Assembly (NCBI RefSeq): GCF_002127585.1
Contig: NZ_NEGZ01000006.1
Span: 13,990-77,989, forward strand
DNA length: 64,000 nt
Reading direction: 5' to 3'
Source of the DNA: Janthinobacterium sp. GW458P
GTDB lineage: Bacteria; Pseudomonadota; Gammaproteobacteria; Burkholderiales; Burkholderiaceae_D
A program made the translations under genes and the position numbers. The notes below the pieces were generated by a model that saw nothing but the letters and a program-made list of their open reading frames with translations, did not search any database and was not told the origin of the DNA. Below are positions 8,426 to 19,139 of the stretch, piece after piece. Every line of letters begins with the position of its first letter. Position 1 is the first letter of the stretch.

Positions 8426-8785
8426 ATGCCTAGAGTAAAACGTGGGGTTACAGCTCGTGCCCGTCATAAAAAGATTCTTGTTCAAGCTAAAGGCTACCGT
8501 GGTCGCCGCAGCCGCGTATACCGTGTTGCCAAGCAAGCAGTTATGCGCGCTGGCCAATACGCTTACCGCGATCGCCGCAACAAGAAGCGCGTTTTCCGCC
8601 GCCTGTGGATCGCCCGTATCAACGCCGCTTCCCGTGAGCATGGCGTGACGTACAGCGTATTCATGAACGGCTTGAAAAAAGCAAATATCGAACTGGACCG
8701 TAAAGTCCTGGCCGATATGGCTGTGATGGACAAGCCAGCATTCGCTGCGATTGTCAACGCAGTGAAAGCAAAAATCGCTGCGTAA
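8426..8785 (+). CDS. rplT: 50S ribosomal protein L20
   Basis: A 119-residue basic protein with the family start [18 protein letters not shown], full length for L20. It binds 23S rRNA early in 50S assembly and in enterobacteria represses its own operon. AAGGAG precedes the ATG. The hairpin at 8832 follows before pheS. Confidence 0.97.
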   Translation: MPRVKRGVTARARHKKILVQAKGYRGRRSRVYRVAKQAVMRAGQYAYRDRRNKKRVFRRLWIARINAASREHGVTYSVFMNGLKKANIELDRKVLADMAVMDKPAFAAIVNAVKAKIAA

Positions 8786-8831
8786 GCACGGTTATTGCAC
8801 AACGTCATCCGCAGGGTGACGTTATAAAGAG

Positions 8832-8875
8832 CGGGGCAGGGGTTTTAACACCTTATGCCCCGTTTCCGTTTTTGA
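8832..8875 (+). terminator. Terminator-like hairpin between rplT and pheS
   Basis: CGGGGCA (8832-8838) pairs with TGCCCCG (8856-8862), followed by a broken T-rich stretch TTTCCGTTTTT. In E. coli the pheM attenuator occupies this position. A six-codon ORF MPRFRF (8855-8875) begins inside the right arm and contains two Phe codons, but its location within the stem argues against a classic leader peptide. Confidence 0.6.
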
Positions 8876-8931
8876 TTGTTGGATTTTAGCTAACCGAGTC
8901 CAGAATTGATGTCCAAAACAGGAAATGCCGC

Positions 8932-9948
8932 ATGAACTCCCTAGAAGAACTCGTCGTCTCGGCCCAGGCTGACTTTATCGCCGCCGCAGACGCTGCCGCA
9001 CTTGAAAACGCCAAAGCCCGCTACCTGGGCAAGACTGGCCAGATTACCGAAATGATGAAGGGCCTGGGCAAGCTGGAACCGGACGCGCGCAAGGCGCAGG
9101 GCGCCCTGATCAACGCCGTCAAAGTACAGATCGAAGACGCGCTGACGGCGCGCCGTGATGCGCTGGCCGATGCCCAAATGCAAGGTCGCCTGAATGCCGA
9201 AGCGATCGACGTGACCCTGCCAGGCCGTGGCCGCATGCCTGGCGGCATCCATCCCGTCATGCGCACGTGGGAGCGGGTCGAGGAAATCTTCCGCTCGATC
9301 GGCTTCGACGTGGCCGATGGCCCTGAAATCGAGAACGACTGGACCAACTTCACGGCGCTCAACAGCCCGGAAAACCACCCAGCCCGTTCCATGCATGACA
9401 CGTTCTACATCGACGGCAACGATACCGATGGCAATCCCTTGCTGCTGCGCACGCACACGAGCCCGATGCAGGTGCGCTATGCGCGCACGCATACGCCGCC
9501 GATCAAGGTCATCGCGCCGGGCCGCACCTACCGCGTCGACAGCGACGCCACCCATTCGCCCATGTTCCACCAGGTCGAAGGCCTGTGGATCGCCGAAGAC
9601 ATCAGCTTTGCCGACCTGAAGGGTATCTACCTGAACTTCGTCAAGGCCTTCTTTGAAACGGATGACCTGCAGGTGCGCTTCCGCCCGTCGTACTTCCCGT
9701 TCACGGAACCGTCGGCCGAGATCGACATCGCCTTCGGCTCCGGTCCCTTGAAGGGCCGCTGGCTGGAAGTGTCGGGCGCCGGCCAGGTGCATCCGACCGT
9801 GGTGAAGAACTTCGGCCTCGATCCCGAGAAATTCATCGGTTTTGCTTTCGGCTCCGGCCTGGAACGCTTGACGATGCTGCGCTATGGCATCAACGATCTG
9901 CGTCTGTTTTATGAAGGCGATTTAAGGTTCCTGAAGCAATTCAACTAA
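8932..9948 (+). CDS. pheS: Phenylalanine-tRNA ligase alpha subunit
   Basis: 338 residues, full length. It has an N-terminal coiled-coil for tRNA binding (residues 1-90) and a class II catalytic domain carrying the motif-2 region [11 protein letters not shown] and motif 3 [14 protein letters not shown]. It forms the alpha2-beta2 enzyme with PheT, encoded 78 bp downstream. The [11 protein letters not shown] segment is typical of the family. No anomalies. Confidence 0.97.
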   Translation: MNSLEELVVSAQADFIAAADAAALENAKARYLGKTGQITEMMKGLGKLEPDARKAQGALINAVKVQIEDALTARRDALADAQMQGRLNAEAIDVTLPGRGRMPGGIHPVMRTWERVEEIFRSIGFDVADGPEIENDWTNFTALNSPENHPARSMHDTFYIDGNDTDGNPLLLRTHTSPMQVRYARTHTPPIKVIAPGRTYRVDSDATHSPMFHQVEGLWIAEDISFADLKGIYLNFVKAFFETDDLQVRFRPSYFPFTEPSAEIDIAFGSGPLKGRWLEVSGAGQVHPTVVKNFGLDPEKFIGFAFGSGLERLTMLRYGINDLRLFYEGDLRFLKQFN

Positions 9949-10026
9949 GCGTTGTTCCGTTTGATTCATGGCGCTTGAGCGCCTGTGCGCTCGCGCTGTG
10001 AGCTTTGACCATTTGAAGGCTTGATT

Positions 10027-12453
10027 ATGCAATTTTCCGAAAACTGGCTCCGTACCATGGTCGATCCGAAGATGACTTCGGACGAACTGGCCCATCTGCT
10101 GACTATGTCCGGTCTCGAAGTCGAGGACGTCGATCCCGTCGCCCCGCCATTCTCGAACGTGGTCGTGGGCCTGGTCCTGGAGATGGAAAAACATCCGAAC
10201 GCGGACCGCCTGAATGTGTGCCAGGTTGACGTCGGCACGGGCACCATGCTCAACATCGTCTGCGGCGCGCCCAACGTGCGCCCGGGCTTGAAAGTCGTCT
10301 GCGCGATGGCAGGCGCCGTGCTGCCTCCTGGCGCCGACGGCAAGCCGTTTGAAATCAAGGTGGGCCAGCTGCGCGGCGTCGAGTCGCAAGGCATGCTGTG
10401 CTCCGCGCGCGAATTGAAATTGTCGGAAGAAAACGCCGGCCTGATGGAATTGCCGGACGACGCGCCGATCGGCCAGAATTTCCGCGATTACTTTGCGCTC
10501 AACGACCTGAAATTCACCATCAAGTTGACGCCGAACAAGGCGGATTGCCTGTCCGTGCTGGGCGTGGCGCGCGAAGTGTCGGCCCTCACGGGCGTGCCGC
10601 TGAATGCGCCGCAGTTCCGCACCGTGCCCGTCACCAGCGACGAAATCCTGCCCGTGAAGGTGAGCGCGCCGGATCTGTGCGGCCGTTTCACGGGCCGCGT
10701 CATCCGCGGCTTGAACGCCCGCGCCGCCACGCCGGACTGGATGAAGCAGCGGCTCGAGCGCAGCGGCCAGCGTCCGCTGTCGGCCCTGGTCGATATTTCC
10801 AATTATGTCATGCTGGAACTGGGCCGTCCCAGCCACGTTTTCGACCTGGCAAAGATCCACGGCAGCCTCGACGTGCGTTGGGGCAAGGCGGGCGAATCCG
10901 TCAAGCTGTTGAATGGCAACACCATCGCCGTCGACGAATGGCTCGGCGTCATTGCCGATGAGCAGGAAATCGAATCGCTGGCCGGCATCATGGGCGGCGA
11001 CGCCAGCTCGGTATCCGACGATACGGACAGCATCTACCTGGAAGCGGCATTCTGGTGGCCGAACGCCATTCAGGGCCGCGCCCGCCGTTTGAATTTCTCG
11101 ACCGATGCGGCGCACCGCTTCGAGCGCGGCGTCGATTTCGCCACCACCGTCGAGCACATCGAGCGCATCACGGCCCTGATCGTGGAAATCTGCGGCACGC
11201 CGGCCACCACCGTCGGCCCCGTCGACGACCACGTGGTGAACTTGCCGCAACGCCAGCCCGTCACCATGCGCACGGCGCGCGCGCAAAAAGTCATCGGCGT
11301 GCCGCTGACGGATGCGCTGATCGCCGATATCTTCACGCGCCTGGCCCTGCCGTTCACCCTGGCCGACGGCGTGTTTTCCGTGACCTCGCCCAGCTACCGT
11401 TTCGACATCGAGATCGAGGAAGACCTGATCGAGGAAGTGGCGCGCGTGTATGGTTTTGAAAACATCCCGACCCGGCCGCCCGTGGCGGCGAACGTGATGC
11501 AGATTGCACCGGAAAATACCCGCTCCTTGTTTGCGGTACGTCATGTGCTGGCTGACCTGGGATTCCAGGAAGTGGTTAACATGAGCTTTGTCGATACGGC
11601 ATGGGAACGCGATTTCTCGGGTAACACGCAGCCGATCAAATTGCAGAACCCGATCGCCAGCCAGATGAGCGTGATGCGCTCCTCGCTGATTGGCAGCCTG
11701 ATCGCCAATGTGCGCTATAACCTGAACCGCAAGACCAACCGCGTGCGCATCTTTGAAGTGGGCGCCATCTACCAGCGCGACGACAGCGTGCAAAACGGCC
11801 CCCTGTCGGTAGCCGGCTACGCCCAGCCGAAGCGCGTGGCCGCCATGGCATACGGCGCCGTGGCTGACGAGCAATGGGGCCAGGCTGCGCGCACGGTCGA
11901 TTTCTTCGACGTGAAGGCGGACCTGGAAGCGCTGTTCGCACCGCTGGTCTTGCGTTTCAGCAAGGCAGAACATCCAGCCCTGCATCCGGGCCGTTCGGCC
12001 AACGTGGAACTCGACGGTAAAGTCATTGGTTTCATCGGCGAACTGCACCCGCGCTGGATGCAAAAATATGACTTGCCGCTGGCGCCCGTGCTGTTCGAAG
12101 TCGATGCCGCGGCCTTGACGCAGCGCGAAGTTCCCGTGTACCAGGAAATCTCGAAATTTCCTGGCGCCAGCCGCGACCTCGCCGTGGTGGTCAAGCAATC
12201 GGTGGCAGTGCAGGATCTGCTCGATACGTTCCAGGCTGCCGCCAAGGCCAGCCCGGCAGCACGTATCGTGCAAGCCATTGTTTTATTTGATGAATATCGT
12301 GGAAAAGGGCTGGAAACGGATGAAAAAAGCCTTGCTTTCCGGATTAGCTTGCAAGATACTCAAAACACCCTGCAAGACGATGTCGTCGATGGCCTGATGG
12401 CTGTGTTGATCGATGCCGCCAAGCAGGGCCACGACGCGAAACTGCGTTCGTAA
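10027..12453 (+). CDS. pheT: Phenylalanine-tRNA ligase beta subunit
   Basis: 808 residues in the usual long-form bacterial architecture: an EMAP-like tRNA-binding domain (about 39-150, with [14 protein letters not shown]), B3/B4 editing domain, B5, a pseudo-catalytic core and a C-terminal ferredoxin-fold anticodon-binding domain ending in the [20 protein letters not shown] region. The ATG at 10027 gives the normal MQFSENWLR start; the in-frame TTG at 10021 is not needed. Forms the synthetase with PheS. Confidence 0.96.
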   Translation: MQFSENWLRTMVDPKMTSDELAHLLTMSGLEVEDVDPVAPPFSNVVVGLVLEMEKHPNADRLNVCQVDVGTGTMLNIVCGAPNVRPGLKVVCAMAGAVLPPGADGKPFEIKVGQLRGVESQGMLCSARELKLSEENAGLMELPDDAPIGQNFRDYFALNDLKFTIKLTPNKADCLSVLGVAREVSALTGVPLNAPQFRTVPVTSDEILPVKVSAPDLCGRFTGRVIRGLNARAATPDWMKQRLERSGQRPLSALVDISNYVMLELGRPSHVFDLAKIHGSLDVRWGKAGESVKLLNGNTIAVDEWLGVIADEQEIESLAGIMGGDASSVSDDTDSIYLEAAFWWPNAIQGRARRLNFSTDAAHRFERGVDFATTVEHIERITALIVEICGTPATTVGPVDDHVVNLPQRQPVTMRTARAQKVIGVPLTDALIADIFTRLALPFTLADGVFSVTSPSYRFDIEIEEDLIEEVARVYGFENIPTRPPVAANVMQIAPENTRSLFAVRHVLADLGFQEVVNMSFVDTAWERDFSGNTQPIKLQNPIASQMSVMRSSLIGSLIANVRYNLNRKTNRVRIFEVGAIYQRDDSVQNGPLSVAGYAQPKRVAAMAYGAVADEQWGQAARTVDFFDVKADLEALFAPLVLRFSKAEHPALHPGRSANVELDGKVIGFIGELHPRWMQKYDLPLAPVLFEVDAAALTQREVPVYQEISKFPGASRDLAVVVKQSVAVQDLLDTFQAAAKASPAARIVQAIVLFDEYRGKGLETDEKSLAFRISLQDTQNTLQDDVVDGLMAVLIDAAKQGHDAKLRS

Positions 12454-12625
12454 TTACCGGACCGGCCGTCGCTTTTTGCGTGACGGCCTTTCCGTCGTCA
12501 ACCGTAGACGAACCGGCCATGTGGCCGGTTCGGGCGCACAGAAAAGGCAGGGCAGGAAAATTAATAATAGCGACGTTGATTCCGCCGTACTGCAGTCCGC
12601 ATTGGCCGCCGATCTGCATCGGGCC

Positions 12626-12973
12626 ATGCTGGTTGCCAAAGTGCGCCAGGAAGCGGAAAAAGATTTGCCCACCTTGACCAAGGCGGAACTGGCCGAACTG
12701 TTGTTCGAGCAGGTGGGCCTGAACAAGCGCGAAGCGAAGGATATGGTCGAGACCTTTTTCGACGAGATCCGCAATGCGCTCGAGCGCGGCGAAGCCGTCA
12801 AGCTGTCCGGTTTCGGCAATTTCCAGTTGCGCGACAAACCGCAACGGCCGGGCCGCAATCCGAAGACGGGCGAAGAGATTCCCATCACGGCGCGCCGTGT
12901 CGTGACTTTTCATGCGAGCCAGAAGCTGAAAAGCATGGTCGAAGAGACCAGTCCGCTGGCCCGTGCAGCCTGA
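12626..12973 (+). CDS. ihfA: Integration host factor alpha subunit
   Basis: A DNA-bending HU-family protein that pairs with IhfB and is needed for sigma-54 promoters, recombination and nucleoid structure. The core [30 protein letters not shown] and [10 protein letters not shown] (the beta-arm) are all intact. The ATG at 12626 gives 115 residues but lacks a convincing ribosome binding site. Coding-like sequence continues in frame upstream ([19 protein letters not shown]), and relatives often have a 20-25 residue N-terminal extension. An ATT at 12560 next to AGGA is a possible true start, so the 5' end is uncertain. Confidence 0.93.
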   Translation: MLVAKVRQEAEKDLPTLTKAELAELLFEQVGLNKREAKDMVETFFDEIRNALERGEAVKLSGFGNFQLRDKPQRPGRNPKTGEEIPITARRVVTFHASQKLKSMVEETSPLARAA

Positions 12974-12983
12974 GTGAGTGGCG

Positions 12984-13388
12984 ATGAACGAGCGCATCAG
13001 TAAAACCGAGTTGATCGCCTTGCCGCCCATCCCGGCCAAGCGCTATTTCACGATCGGCGAGGTCAGCGAGTTGTGCGGCGTCAAACCGCATGTACTGCGC
13101 TACTGGGAGCAGGAGTTTTCCCAGCTTAAGCCGGTCAAACGACGTGGCAACCGCCGTTATTACCAGCACCATGAAGTGCTGCTGATACGGCGGATCCGTG
13201 AATTGCTGTACGAACAAGGTTTTACCATCAGCGGCGCGCGCAACAAGCTCGACAGTCGTGGCGCGGCGCATGCCGTCATCGACGATGTTCCCGTCCTGCC
13301 GGCCGAGCCCTTGCCGCCGCAGGAAGCGCCGCTGGACCGCGTATGGATACGCAATGAATTAATTGCGATTTTAAACTTGCTAAAATAA
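12984..13388 (+). CDS. MerR family transcriptional regulator
   Basis: 134 residues. Residues about 20-85 form the MerR winged helix: YFTIGEVSELCGVKPHVLRYWEQEF then RRGNRRYYQHHEVLLIRRIRELLYEQGFTI. The remaining tail is short and Pro-rich with no cysteine pair, so it is not a metal sensor of the MerR/CueR type. A MerR-like gene immediately after ihfA is a conserved arrangement in betaproteobacteria. The ATG at 12984 is preferred to a GTG two codons upstream. Target unknown. Confidence 0.88.
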   Translation: MNERISKTELIALPPIPAKRYFTIGEVSELCGVKPHVLRYWEQEFSQLKPVKRRGNRRYYQHHEVLLIRRIRELLYEQGFTISGARNKLDSRGAAHAVIDDVPVLPAEPLPPQEAPLDRVWIRNELIAILNLLK

Positions 13389-13591
13389 GATTTGTACCAA
13401 TATAGGTCGGGTTGTCCGGTGCCAGCTGCCAATACTGAGCTGGCGCACCGCCTTGGTGCGGTGGCCGTAGCGGACGGCGCGCCATATTTTGAATATAATG
13501 TTAATGTTGCGTTTTTGTTAGTAACGCTGAACCGGAGCAGCGTTCAGGTTCCGGTAGTCTTTCCCAGGCCAGGAAAATTTAAGGGGAAACA

Positions 13592-14224
13592 ATGATACGC
13601 GTTGCCATTTGTGATGATCACCAAATAGTACGAGCTGGATTCAAACAGATTTTTTCGTCGTCAAGCGACTTCAGTGTCGTGGCGGAAGCCGGTACGGGGC
13701 GCGAAGCGCTCGATATCGCCCGCCGCGAGATTTGCGATGTGCTGTTGCTCGATATTGCCATGCCCGACCAGAGCGGCATCGATACCTTGCGCACGATCCG
13801 CCAGGGCCAGCCGGAATTGCCCGTGCTGATACTGAGCGGCTATCCTGCGCAGCAATATGCGCTGAACCTGTTCAAGATGGGGGCAAACGGCTATCTGAAC
13901 AAGGAATGCGAGGCCGACGAGCTGATGACGGCCGTGCGCACCGTGTACCAGGGGCGCCGCTACGTCAGCTCCACCGTGGGCGAATTGCTGGCCCAGTCGT
14001 TCGACCGCGATACGAATGCCGCGCTGCACACGGAATTGTCGGACCGCGAGTTCCAGGTCTTTTTGCGCCTGGCGCGCGGCGCTACCGTGTCCGATATCGG
14101 CGTGGCCTTGTCGCTGAGCATCAAGACGGTGAGTACTTACCGTACGCGCATCATGGAAAAAATGGGCTTGCAATCCAACAGCGACTTGACCTATTACGCA
14201 ATGAAAAACAATTTGCTTGACTAG
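13592..14224 (+). CDS. NarL/FixJ-type response regulator
   Basis: 210 residues: a receiver domain (1-120) with D8, D9, phospho-acceptor D54 and the KE/K switch region (YLNKEC), then a LuxR-type helix-turn-helix (about 145-205: LSDREFQVFLRLARGATVSDIGVALSLSIKTVSTYRTRIMEKMGL). It should bind DNA after phosphorylation. AAGGGGAAACA precedes the ATG. The adjacent histidine kinase, 151 bp downstream, is the natural partner. Its stimulus is not readable from sequence. Confidence 0.93.
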   Translation: MIRVAICDDHQIVRAGFKQIFSSSSDFSVVAEAGTGREALDIARREICDVLLLDIAMPDQSGIDTLRTIRQGQPELPVLILSGYPAQQYALNLFKMGANGYLNKECEADELMTAVRTVYQGRRYVSSTVGELLAQSFDRDTNAALHTELSDREFQVFLRLARGATVSDIGVALSLSIKTVSTYRTRIMEKMGLQSNSDLTYYAMKNNLLD

Positions 14225-14375
14225 CGCGGCGGTGCGATCATGGTCTCATGATCGCCCGGCATGCCAGCCTGGCACGACTTGATGTTGTGCAGTGCAGCAG
14301 TCTGTGGCGAGGATTATAATTGGCCGGCGCCGGTGTTCTTTCCCGCGCCGAACCTTGCTAAGGATGCACATCAGG

Positions 14376-15791
14376 ATGTATTTCACCGCTGAACCGGCCC
14401 CGAATCACCGCCTGCCCCTCTACAAGACGATCCTGTGCGTGACTTGCGCCTTGCTGCTTGTACTCAATGGTTTCAGTCTCTTCCATAACCTGCAATCGCT
14501 GAAGGGCACGAATGCCTTGCTCAGCCAGAGCGCCCGCGTGGCCGACCGCCTGCAGTACCTGAACGTGCTCGTGCTCGATGCGGAGAGCAGCTTGCGCGGC
14601 TATTTCATTTCCGGCTCGGAAACCTATTTGGGGCCGTCGAAGACGGCTTCCATGGAAATCGACAACGAATTCAATGAGTTGCAGACCTTGCTGGCGGGCA
14701 GTCCGACCCAGCTGAAGAACCTGGCGCAACTGAAAAGCTTGATTCGTCGCAAGATGTCGATGTTGCAACAGGCAATTGAGGTCTACAAGCAGGGCGGGTT
14801 GGCCGAAATCGTCAATATCTCGCGCGTCACCGATGACCGCGCCACCATGGATGAAATCCGCCTGCAGGTGGTGATCATGACGCGCGAGCAGAATGAAGCG
14901 CTGACGTCCGGCAGCGCCGCCTTTTACCATGAGTACCAGAAAGCCGTGATACTCGGCATCGGCATCAATGCGCTGGCCATCCTCGTGCTGGTCATGTTTT
15001 ACCAGCTGGTGCGGCGCAGCTTCCAGAACCGCGCGGCCGTCGAGTACGCGTTGCAAAATGCCAATGACACGCTGGAATCGACGGTCACCAGGCGAACCGA
15101 ACAATTATCCGTGCTGTCGCGGCATTTGATCAGCGTCAATGAAGTGGAGAAGGCGCGCCTGGCGCGCGAGCTGCACGACGAACTGGGCGCCAATTTGACC
15201 TCGATCAGCATGGACCTGGGCGCCGTCACGCAGCAACTGGCGCACACGCAGCCGGAACTGGCCGCGCAATTGCGCCGTGCCAAGGCAACCTTGCTGGAGA
15301 CGGTGGAACTGAAGCGCCGCATCGTCGAAGACCTGCGCCCCAGCCTGCTGGACAACCTGGGCCTGTGCGCCGCCATCGAAAGCTATTGCGAGGATTTCGC
15401 CCGCATGAGTTCGGTGCGCTGCGAAACGGACGTGGCCATCAATATCGACAATCGCGAAGCGACCCTGACGATCGCCCTGTTCCGCATCGTGCAGGAGTCG
15501 CTGACGAACATCCTGAAATATGCGCGCGCCGGCATGGTCAGCGTCACCCTGAAACGCAATGAGCACGGCCTGGTGCTGCGCGTCATCGACGACGGCATCG
15601 GCATCACGGACGAGGCCCTGCAAAAGCCCATGTCGCACGGCTTGCTGGGCATGCGCGAGCGGGCTCTGTTGCTGGGCGGCACACTGACCGTGCGCCAGGG
15701 CCCGGAAGGCAAGGGCACGTGCGTGGAAGCGGTGATTCCCTTGCCGCTGACGCCGGAACCGGAAGAGATCGACGAAGACGCCAGCGTTTAA
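14376..15791 (+). CDS. Membrane histidine kinase with CHASE3-like sensor (HisKA_3)
   Basis: About 471 residues: membrane helix (16-36), a periplasmic four-helix CHASE3-like sensor (40-185, with LDAESSLRGYFISG), second helix (190-210), coiled linker, HisKA_3 dimerisation domain with phospho-acceptor H267 in ARELHDELGANLTSI, and an HATPase with NILKYA, DDGIG and GLLGMRERA. This NarX/DegS-like kinase class pairs with NarL-type regulators such as the one just upstream. ATGs at 14364 and 14376 are both possible; 14376 is better placed relative to AAGGA. Confidence 0.92.
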   Translation: MYFTAEPAPNHRLPLYKTILCVTCALLLVLNGFSLFHNLQSLKGTNALLSQSARVADRLQYLNVLVLDAESSLRGYFISGSETYLGPSKTASMEIDNEFNELQTLLAGSPTQLKNLAQLKSLIRRKMSMLQQAIEVYKQGGLAEIVNISRVTDDRATMDEIRLQVVIMTREQNEALTSGSAAFYHEYQKAVILGIGINALAILVLVMFYQLVRRSFQNRAAVEYALQNANDTLESTVTRRTEQLSVLSRHLISVNEVEKARLARELHDELGANLTSISMDLGAVTQQLAHTQPELAAQLRRAKATLLETVELKRRIVEDLRPSLLDNLGLCAAIESYCEDFARMSSVRCETDVAINIDNREATLTIALFRIVQESLTNILKYARAGMVSVTLKRNEHGLVLRVIDDGIGITDEALQKPMSHGLLGMRERALLLGGTLTVRQGPEGKGTCVEAVIPLPLTPEPEEIDEDASV

Positions 15792-15804
15792 GTGCTGACG
15801 GGCG

Positions 15805-15840
15805 AAAAAATGGCCAGGCATGCAGCCCGGCCATTTTTTT
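15805..15840. terminator. Bidirectional intrinsic terminator
   Basis: AAAAAATGGCC and GGCCATTTTTTT flank a loop with an inner GGC/GCC pairing. A run on one side and T run on the other let it serve both the histidine kinase and the convergent Crp/Fnr gene. Confidence 0.88.
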
Positions 15841-15871
15841 ATCCATCCTGCTGATCCAGGTCAGCAGCGCA

Positions 15872-16681
15872 TCAGCAACGGGAAACGTCGCGCAGCAAAC
15901 GGTCGTATTCCGTCTTGGCCACCTTGTAGCACTCGCCCGCATAGCATTCGAGGCCGGCGCGGTCCAGCACCGTGATGTTGCCGCGGCGATAGTGGATCAA
16001 GCCTTCTTCCTGCAATTTGCCGGCGGCGGCCGTGATGCTTTCGCGGCGCACGCCCAGCATGATGGAAATGAGTTCCTGTGTCACTTTCAATTCATTCGAT
16101 GGCGAACGGTCCAGGCGGTCCAGCAGCCAGCGGCACAGTTTTTGCTCGATCGAGCTGTGGCGGCCGCCGACGGCGTTCTGCGCCATTTGCGCAAACAGGG
16201 CGTTGGTGTAGCGCATCAGCAGCTGGGGCAGGGCGCCGCCCTGGTTGAAGGCGTCGCGCAGGCTTTGCGTTTTGAGGCGGTAACCGTAGCCGGCGCTCTG
16301 CACGACAGCCGTGCACATGGCGCGTTCGCCCGCCAGCAGCGAGGCGCCGGCCACGCCTTCATGGCCGACGACGGCGATTTCCGTCGTGGCGCCGTCTTCC
16401 ATCACATACAGCAGGGAAATGATGGCGGTGGTGGGGAAATAGCTGTATTCCAGGTTATTGCCGTAGGCATACAGTTCCTTGCCGAAAGGCAGTTCCACCA
16501 GTTCCAGGTCCTGGAACAGCGATTCGAGCGCGGCGCGCGGCAGGGCGGCCAGCAATTCATTCTGTTGTGCGCTACTGAGGCTGACCCGCGACGCAAGCTT
16601 GATTTCCCGGCCGGCCGCCGGCATGGCGCGCGGCAGCAACTGGTTCTTCTGGACCGGGGTGCTAAGTTGAGTATGGTTCAT
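15872..16681 (-). CDS. Crp/Fnr family transcriptional regulator
   Basis: 269 residues. The first 45 are a variable tail; then a cyclic-nucleotide-binding-type beta-barrel (about 55-165, with LPFGKELYAYGN and AVVGHEGVAGASLLAG) and a Crp-type winged helix (KVTQELISIMLGVRRESITAAAGKLQEEGLI). The Fnr cysteine cluster is absent. The SSIEQKLCRWLLDRLDRS hinge is shared with a stand-alone subfamily common in Burkholderiales with no known ligand. GAGGA lies seven bases before the ATG. Confidence 0.88.
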   Translation of the reverse strand: MNHTQLSTPVQKNQLLPRAMPAAGREIKLASRVSLSSAQQNELLAALPRAALESLFQDLELVELPFGKELYAYGNNLEYSYFPTTAIISLLYVMEDGATTEIAVVGHEGVAGASLLAGERAMCTAVVQSAGYGYRLKTQSLRDAFNQGGALPQLLMRYTNALFAQMAQNAVGGRHSSIEQKLCRWLLDRLDRSPSNELKVTQELISIMLGVRRESITAAAGKLQEEGLIHYRRGNITVLDRAGLECYAGECYKVAKTEYDRLLRDVSRC

Positions 16682-16908
16682 GGTATGTCCTCACAGGCTT
16701 TTTACATCGGAGTGCGATTGCCGCGTTGCTGGTCAAAAAATCGGCCGGTTCCATCTGGAAACGGCGTTTTTTTTCAACCGCGCGGTGCAGATCGCGATGT
16801 AGCTACTTTAAAAGCTTATGTAAGTGGCGAACATAAGATTAGCAGTCGCCACTTTGTAGTCTCTACTGAGGCGAAATTGTAGTCCTTGTCCTACATGCAC
16901 ACTTTAGC

Positions 16909-18966
16909 CTAGCTAGCCTTGCGCCGTTCTGCGCGATTTTGTGATATGACGCGCGGCTTGTTGGCGCTCCACAGGCCGGCCGGACGCACGCTGGGCAGGC
17001 CGTCGCGCATGCCGGCGGCCGGTGCCGGACGCTCGGCAGGTACGTCCTTTTCTCCCAGGCGGAAGCGGCTGACGGCCTGCGTCAGCGCCCCGCCTTCCTG
17101 GTGCAGGCGCTGCGAGCCGGCGCGCGCCTCCTCGACCAGGCCCGCGTTCTGGCGCGTCATGTCATCGATCTGCGCCAGCGCCGCGTTGATCTGGGCAATC
17201 TCGCCATTCTGCTCGGCGCCGGCGCTGCTGATGCGACCGATGACGACGGCCACCTGCTGCACGGCGTCGACCACCTGCCGCATGGTGCTGCCGGCCGCGT
17301 TGACCAGGTCGCCACCGGCGTCCACGGTGGCCACGGAATCGCCGATCAGGCGCTTGATCTGCTGCGCCGCCTCGCTGGAGCGCTGCGCCAGGCTGCGCAC
17401 CTCGGCCGCCACGACGGCAAAGCCGCGCCCCTGTTCGCCCGCGCGCGCCGCTTCCACGGCCGCGTTCAGGGCCAGGATGTTGGTCTGGAAGGCGATGCCG
17501 TTGATGACGCCGATGATGTCGACGATCTTGTGCGAGCTGGCCTTGATCGAGGCCATGGTCTCGACCACGGCGCTGACGGTCTCGCCGCCGCGCAGGGCCA
17601 CTTCGGCGGCCGACGCCACCAGGGTGCGCCCCTGTCCTACGTGGGCTTCGTTGCGGCCCACGGTGGCCGTCAGCTCGCGCATCGAGTCCACGGTGGCGCC
17701 CAGCGCCTGCGACTGCGTGGCCGTGTGGCCGGACAGGGCGGCGTTGCCCTGGGCGATATCGGCGCCGGCCGCCGCGATGACGGCCGCGCCGCCGCGGATT
17801 TCCTGCACCAGGGTGGCCAGGCCGTGCGTCATGGCGCCGAAGTCGCGCACCAGGTCGCCGATTTCGTCATGCGCCTGCGAGGTGATGCGCTGCGACAGGT
17901 CGCCCGCCGCCGCCGCTTTCACGGCCACGCGCAGCTGCGTGACGTCGCGCGCGAACGCGGCGTAGAAGCCGGCGCACAGGTAGGCGGCGGCCAGCAGCAC
18001 CAGCAGCATGGTGCCCAGGACCAGGGCGCGGCGCGCCTGGTCGCGGGCGATGCGGTCCAGCAGCAAGCCGTCCAGCGCCGTGGCCGAGGCGCCGGACAAC
18101 GCGTGCAGGGCGTCGATGGCGTGCATGCCGGCCGCGTGGAATTGCGCGCCCGAGGTCTGATCGTAGGAATTCGTCACTTCGTTTTTCGTGCGTTCGAGGA
18201 AGGCCAGCGCGGCCGGCACGGCTTTCAGGGCCGGCTGCAGGCTGGCGCGCAGTTCCGGCCGGGTGCCGAGGATTTCGTCGAAGCGGGCCGGCAGGCGTTC
18301 CAGCTCGTGGCGCGCGATCAGGGCATTGGCGTTGACGAGCTGGTCTTCGTTGGCTTCGAACAGGCCCGTGTCGATGTAGGCGGCGCCGCGCCCGGCGATG
18401 TCCGACAGGCTCTCGGCCAGGTCGGGCAGGGTGGCCGTGAAGACGGCGCTCAGGTGGTTGGCGCCCGCGTCCGGGTCCAGGCTCAGGTGCGAGCGGTCGG
18501 CCACCAGCTGGCCCAGCTTGCCTGCCTGGCGCAGCAGCGCCGTGTGCGCCGCGTAGCTGTCGCGCGCCGCGAGGCCCGCCTGGCGGCCCAGCAGCGCTTG
18601 CCACTGCTTCGTCAGCTCGGCCGCCTGGGGCAGGCCGGCGCCCGCCGGCAGGCGCGCCAGGGCCGCCAGAGAAGCCGTGATGCGCGCGTTCAGGGCCGTG
18701 TTGTCCATGCCCGCCTTGCCGCTCAGGCGCAAGTGTTCGAGGCCGCGCCGCTGCTGCAGCAGCCGCGTCCCTTCCTGCAGCTGGCGCACATAGGCCACGC
18801 CCAGCTGCGCGTCCTGCGCCTGGGCCAGCGACTTGCCCAGTTCCGAGATCAGCAGGGTCGTCGCCAGCGCCAGCGGCAGCAGGAAGACGAGGCAGACGAG
18901 CATGAATCTGGGCAGCAGTCGCAAGCGCTGCATGAGTCGGATGGCGGGGGTGAGGAGCATTTTCAT
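16909..18966 (-). CDS. Methyl-accepting chemotaxis protein
   Basis: A 685-residue chemoreceptor: N-terminal membrane helix, a long periplasmic ligand-binding region (about 45-305) that looks all-helical, second helix ([24 protein letters not shown]), HAMP, and the cytoplasmic signalling hairpin with the nearly invariant tip [20 protein letters not shown] and [12 protein letters not shown]. The C-terminus has no CheR/CheB-binding pentapeptide. The ATG at 18966 is chosen over an earlier start for its position next to the first helix. Ligand unknown; no che genes nearby, so it is an orphan receptor. Confidence 0.92.
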   Translation of the reverse strand: MKMLLTPAIRLMQRLRLLPRFMLVCLVFLLPLALATTLLISELGKSLAQAQDAQLGVAYVRQLQEGTRLLQQRRGLEHLRLSGKAGMDNTALNARITASLAALARLPAGAGLPQAAELTKQWQALLGRQAGLAARDSYAAHTALLRQAGKLGQLVADRSHLSLDPDAGANHLSAVFTATLPDLAESLSDIAGRGAAYIDTGLFEANEDQLVNANALIARHELERLPARFDEILGTRPELRASLQPALKAVPAALAFLERTKNEVTNSYDQTSGAQFHAAGMHAIDALHALSGASATALDGLLLDRIARDQARRALVLGTMLLVLLAAAYLCAGFYAAFARDVTQLRVAVKAAAAGDLSQRITSQAHDEIGDLVRDFGAMTHGLATLVQEIRGGAAVIAAAGADIAQGNAALSGHTATQSQALGATVDSMRELTATVGRNEAHVGQGRTLVASAAEVALRGGETVSAVVETMASIKASSHKIVDIIGVINGIAFQTNILALNAAVEAARAGEQGRGFAVVAAEVRSLAQRSSEAAQQIKRLIGDSVATVDAGGDLVNAAGSTMRQVVDAVQQVAVVIGRISSAGAEQNGEIAQINAALAQIDDMTRQNAGLVEEARAGSQRLHQEGGALTQAVSRFRLGEKDVPAERPAPAAGMRDGLPSVRPAGLWSANKPRVISQNRAERRKAS

Positions 18967-19139
18967 CGGGTTTCCAGGGTAGGGTGACAACATTTCTGCA
19001 GTGCAATGTTGCCTGCGGATTGTGACCCCTTGATGAACTGCGCCCCGGTCAGCCGATTTTGCCGTTCGCCAGAGTGAAGCAGTTCACACGGAAGGCCGAT
19101 CCTTCTGTAAAATCGAGGGTTTTTTGCGAGGGCCATATT

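Noticed and set aside
8855..8875. MPRFRF as a pheST leader peptide
   Set aside because: Only two Phe codons, weak ribosome binding site, and it lies inside the right arm of the hairpin it should control; kept only as a low-interest observation.
9922..12273. Minus-strand ORF of 783 codons opposite pheT
   Set aside because: Shadow of pheT: no ribosome binding site, no domain, composition typical of antisense reading.
17101..18987. Plus-strand ORF of 628 codons opposite the chemoreceptor
   Set aside because: The chemoreceptor has intact signalling motifs on the minus strand; the plus-strand product is Gly/Arg/Gln-rich nonsense.
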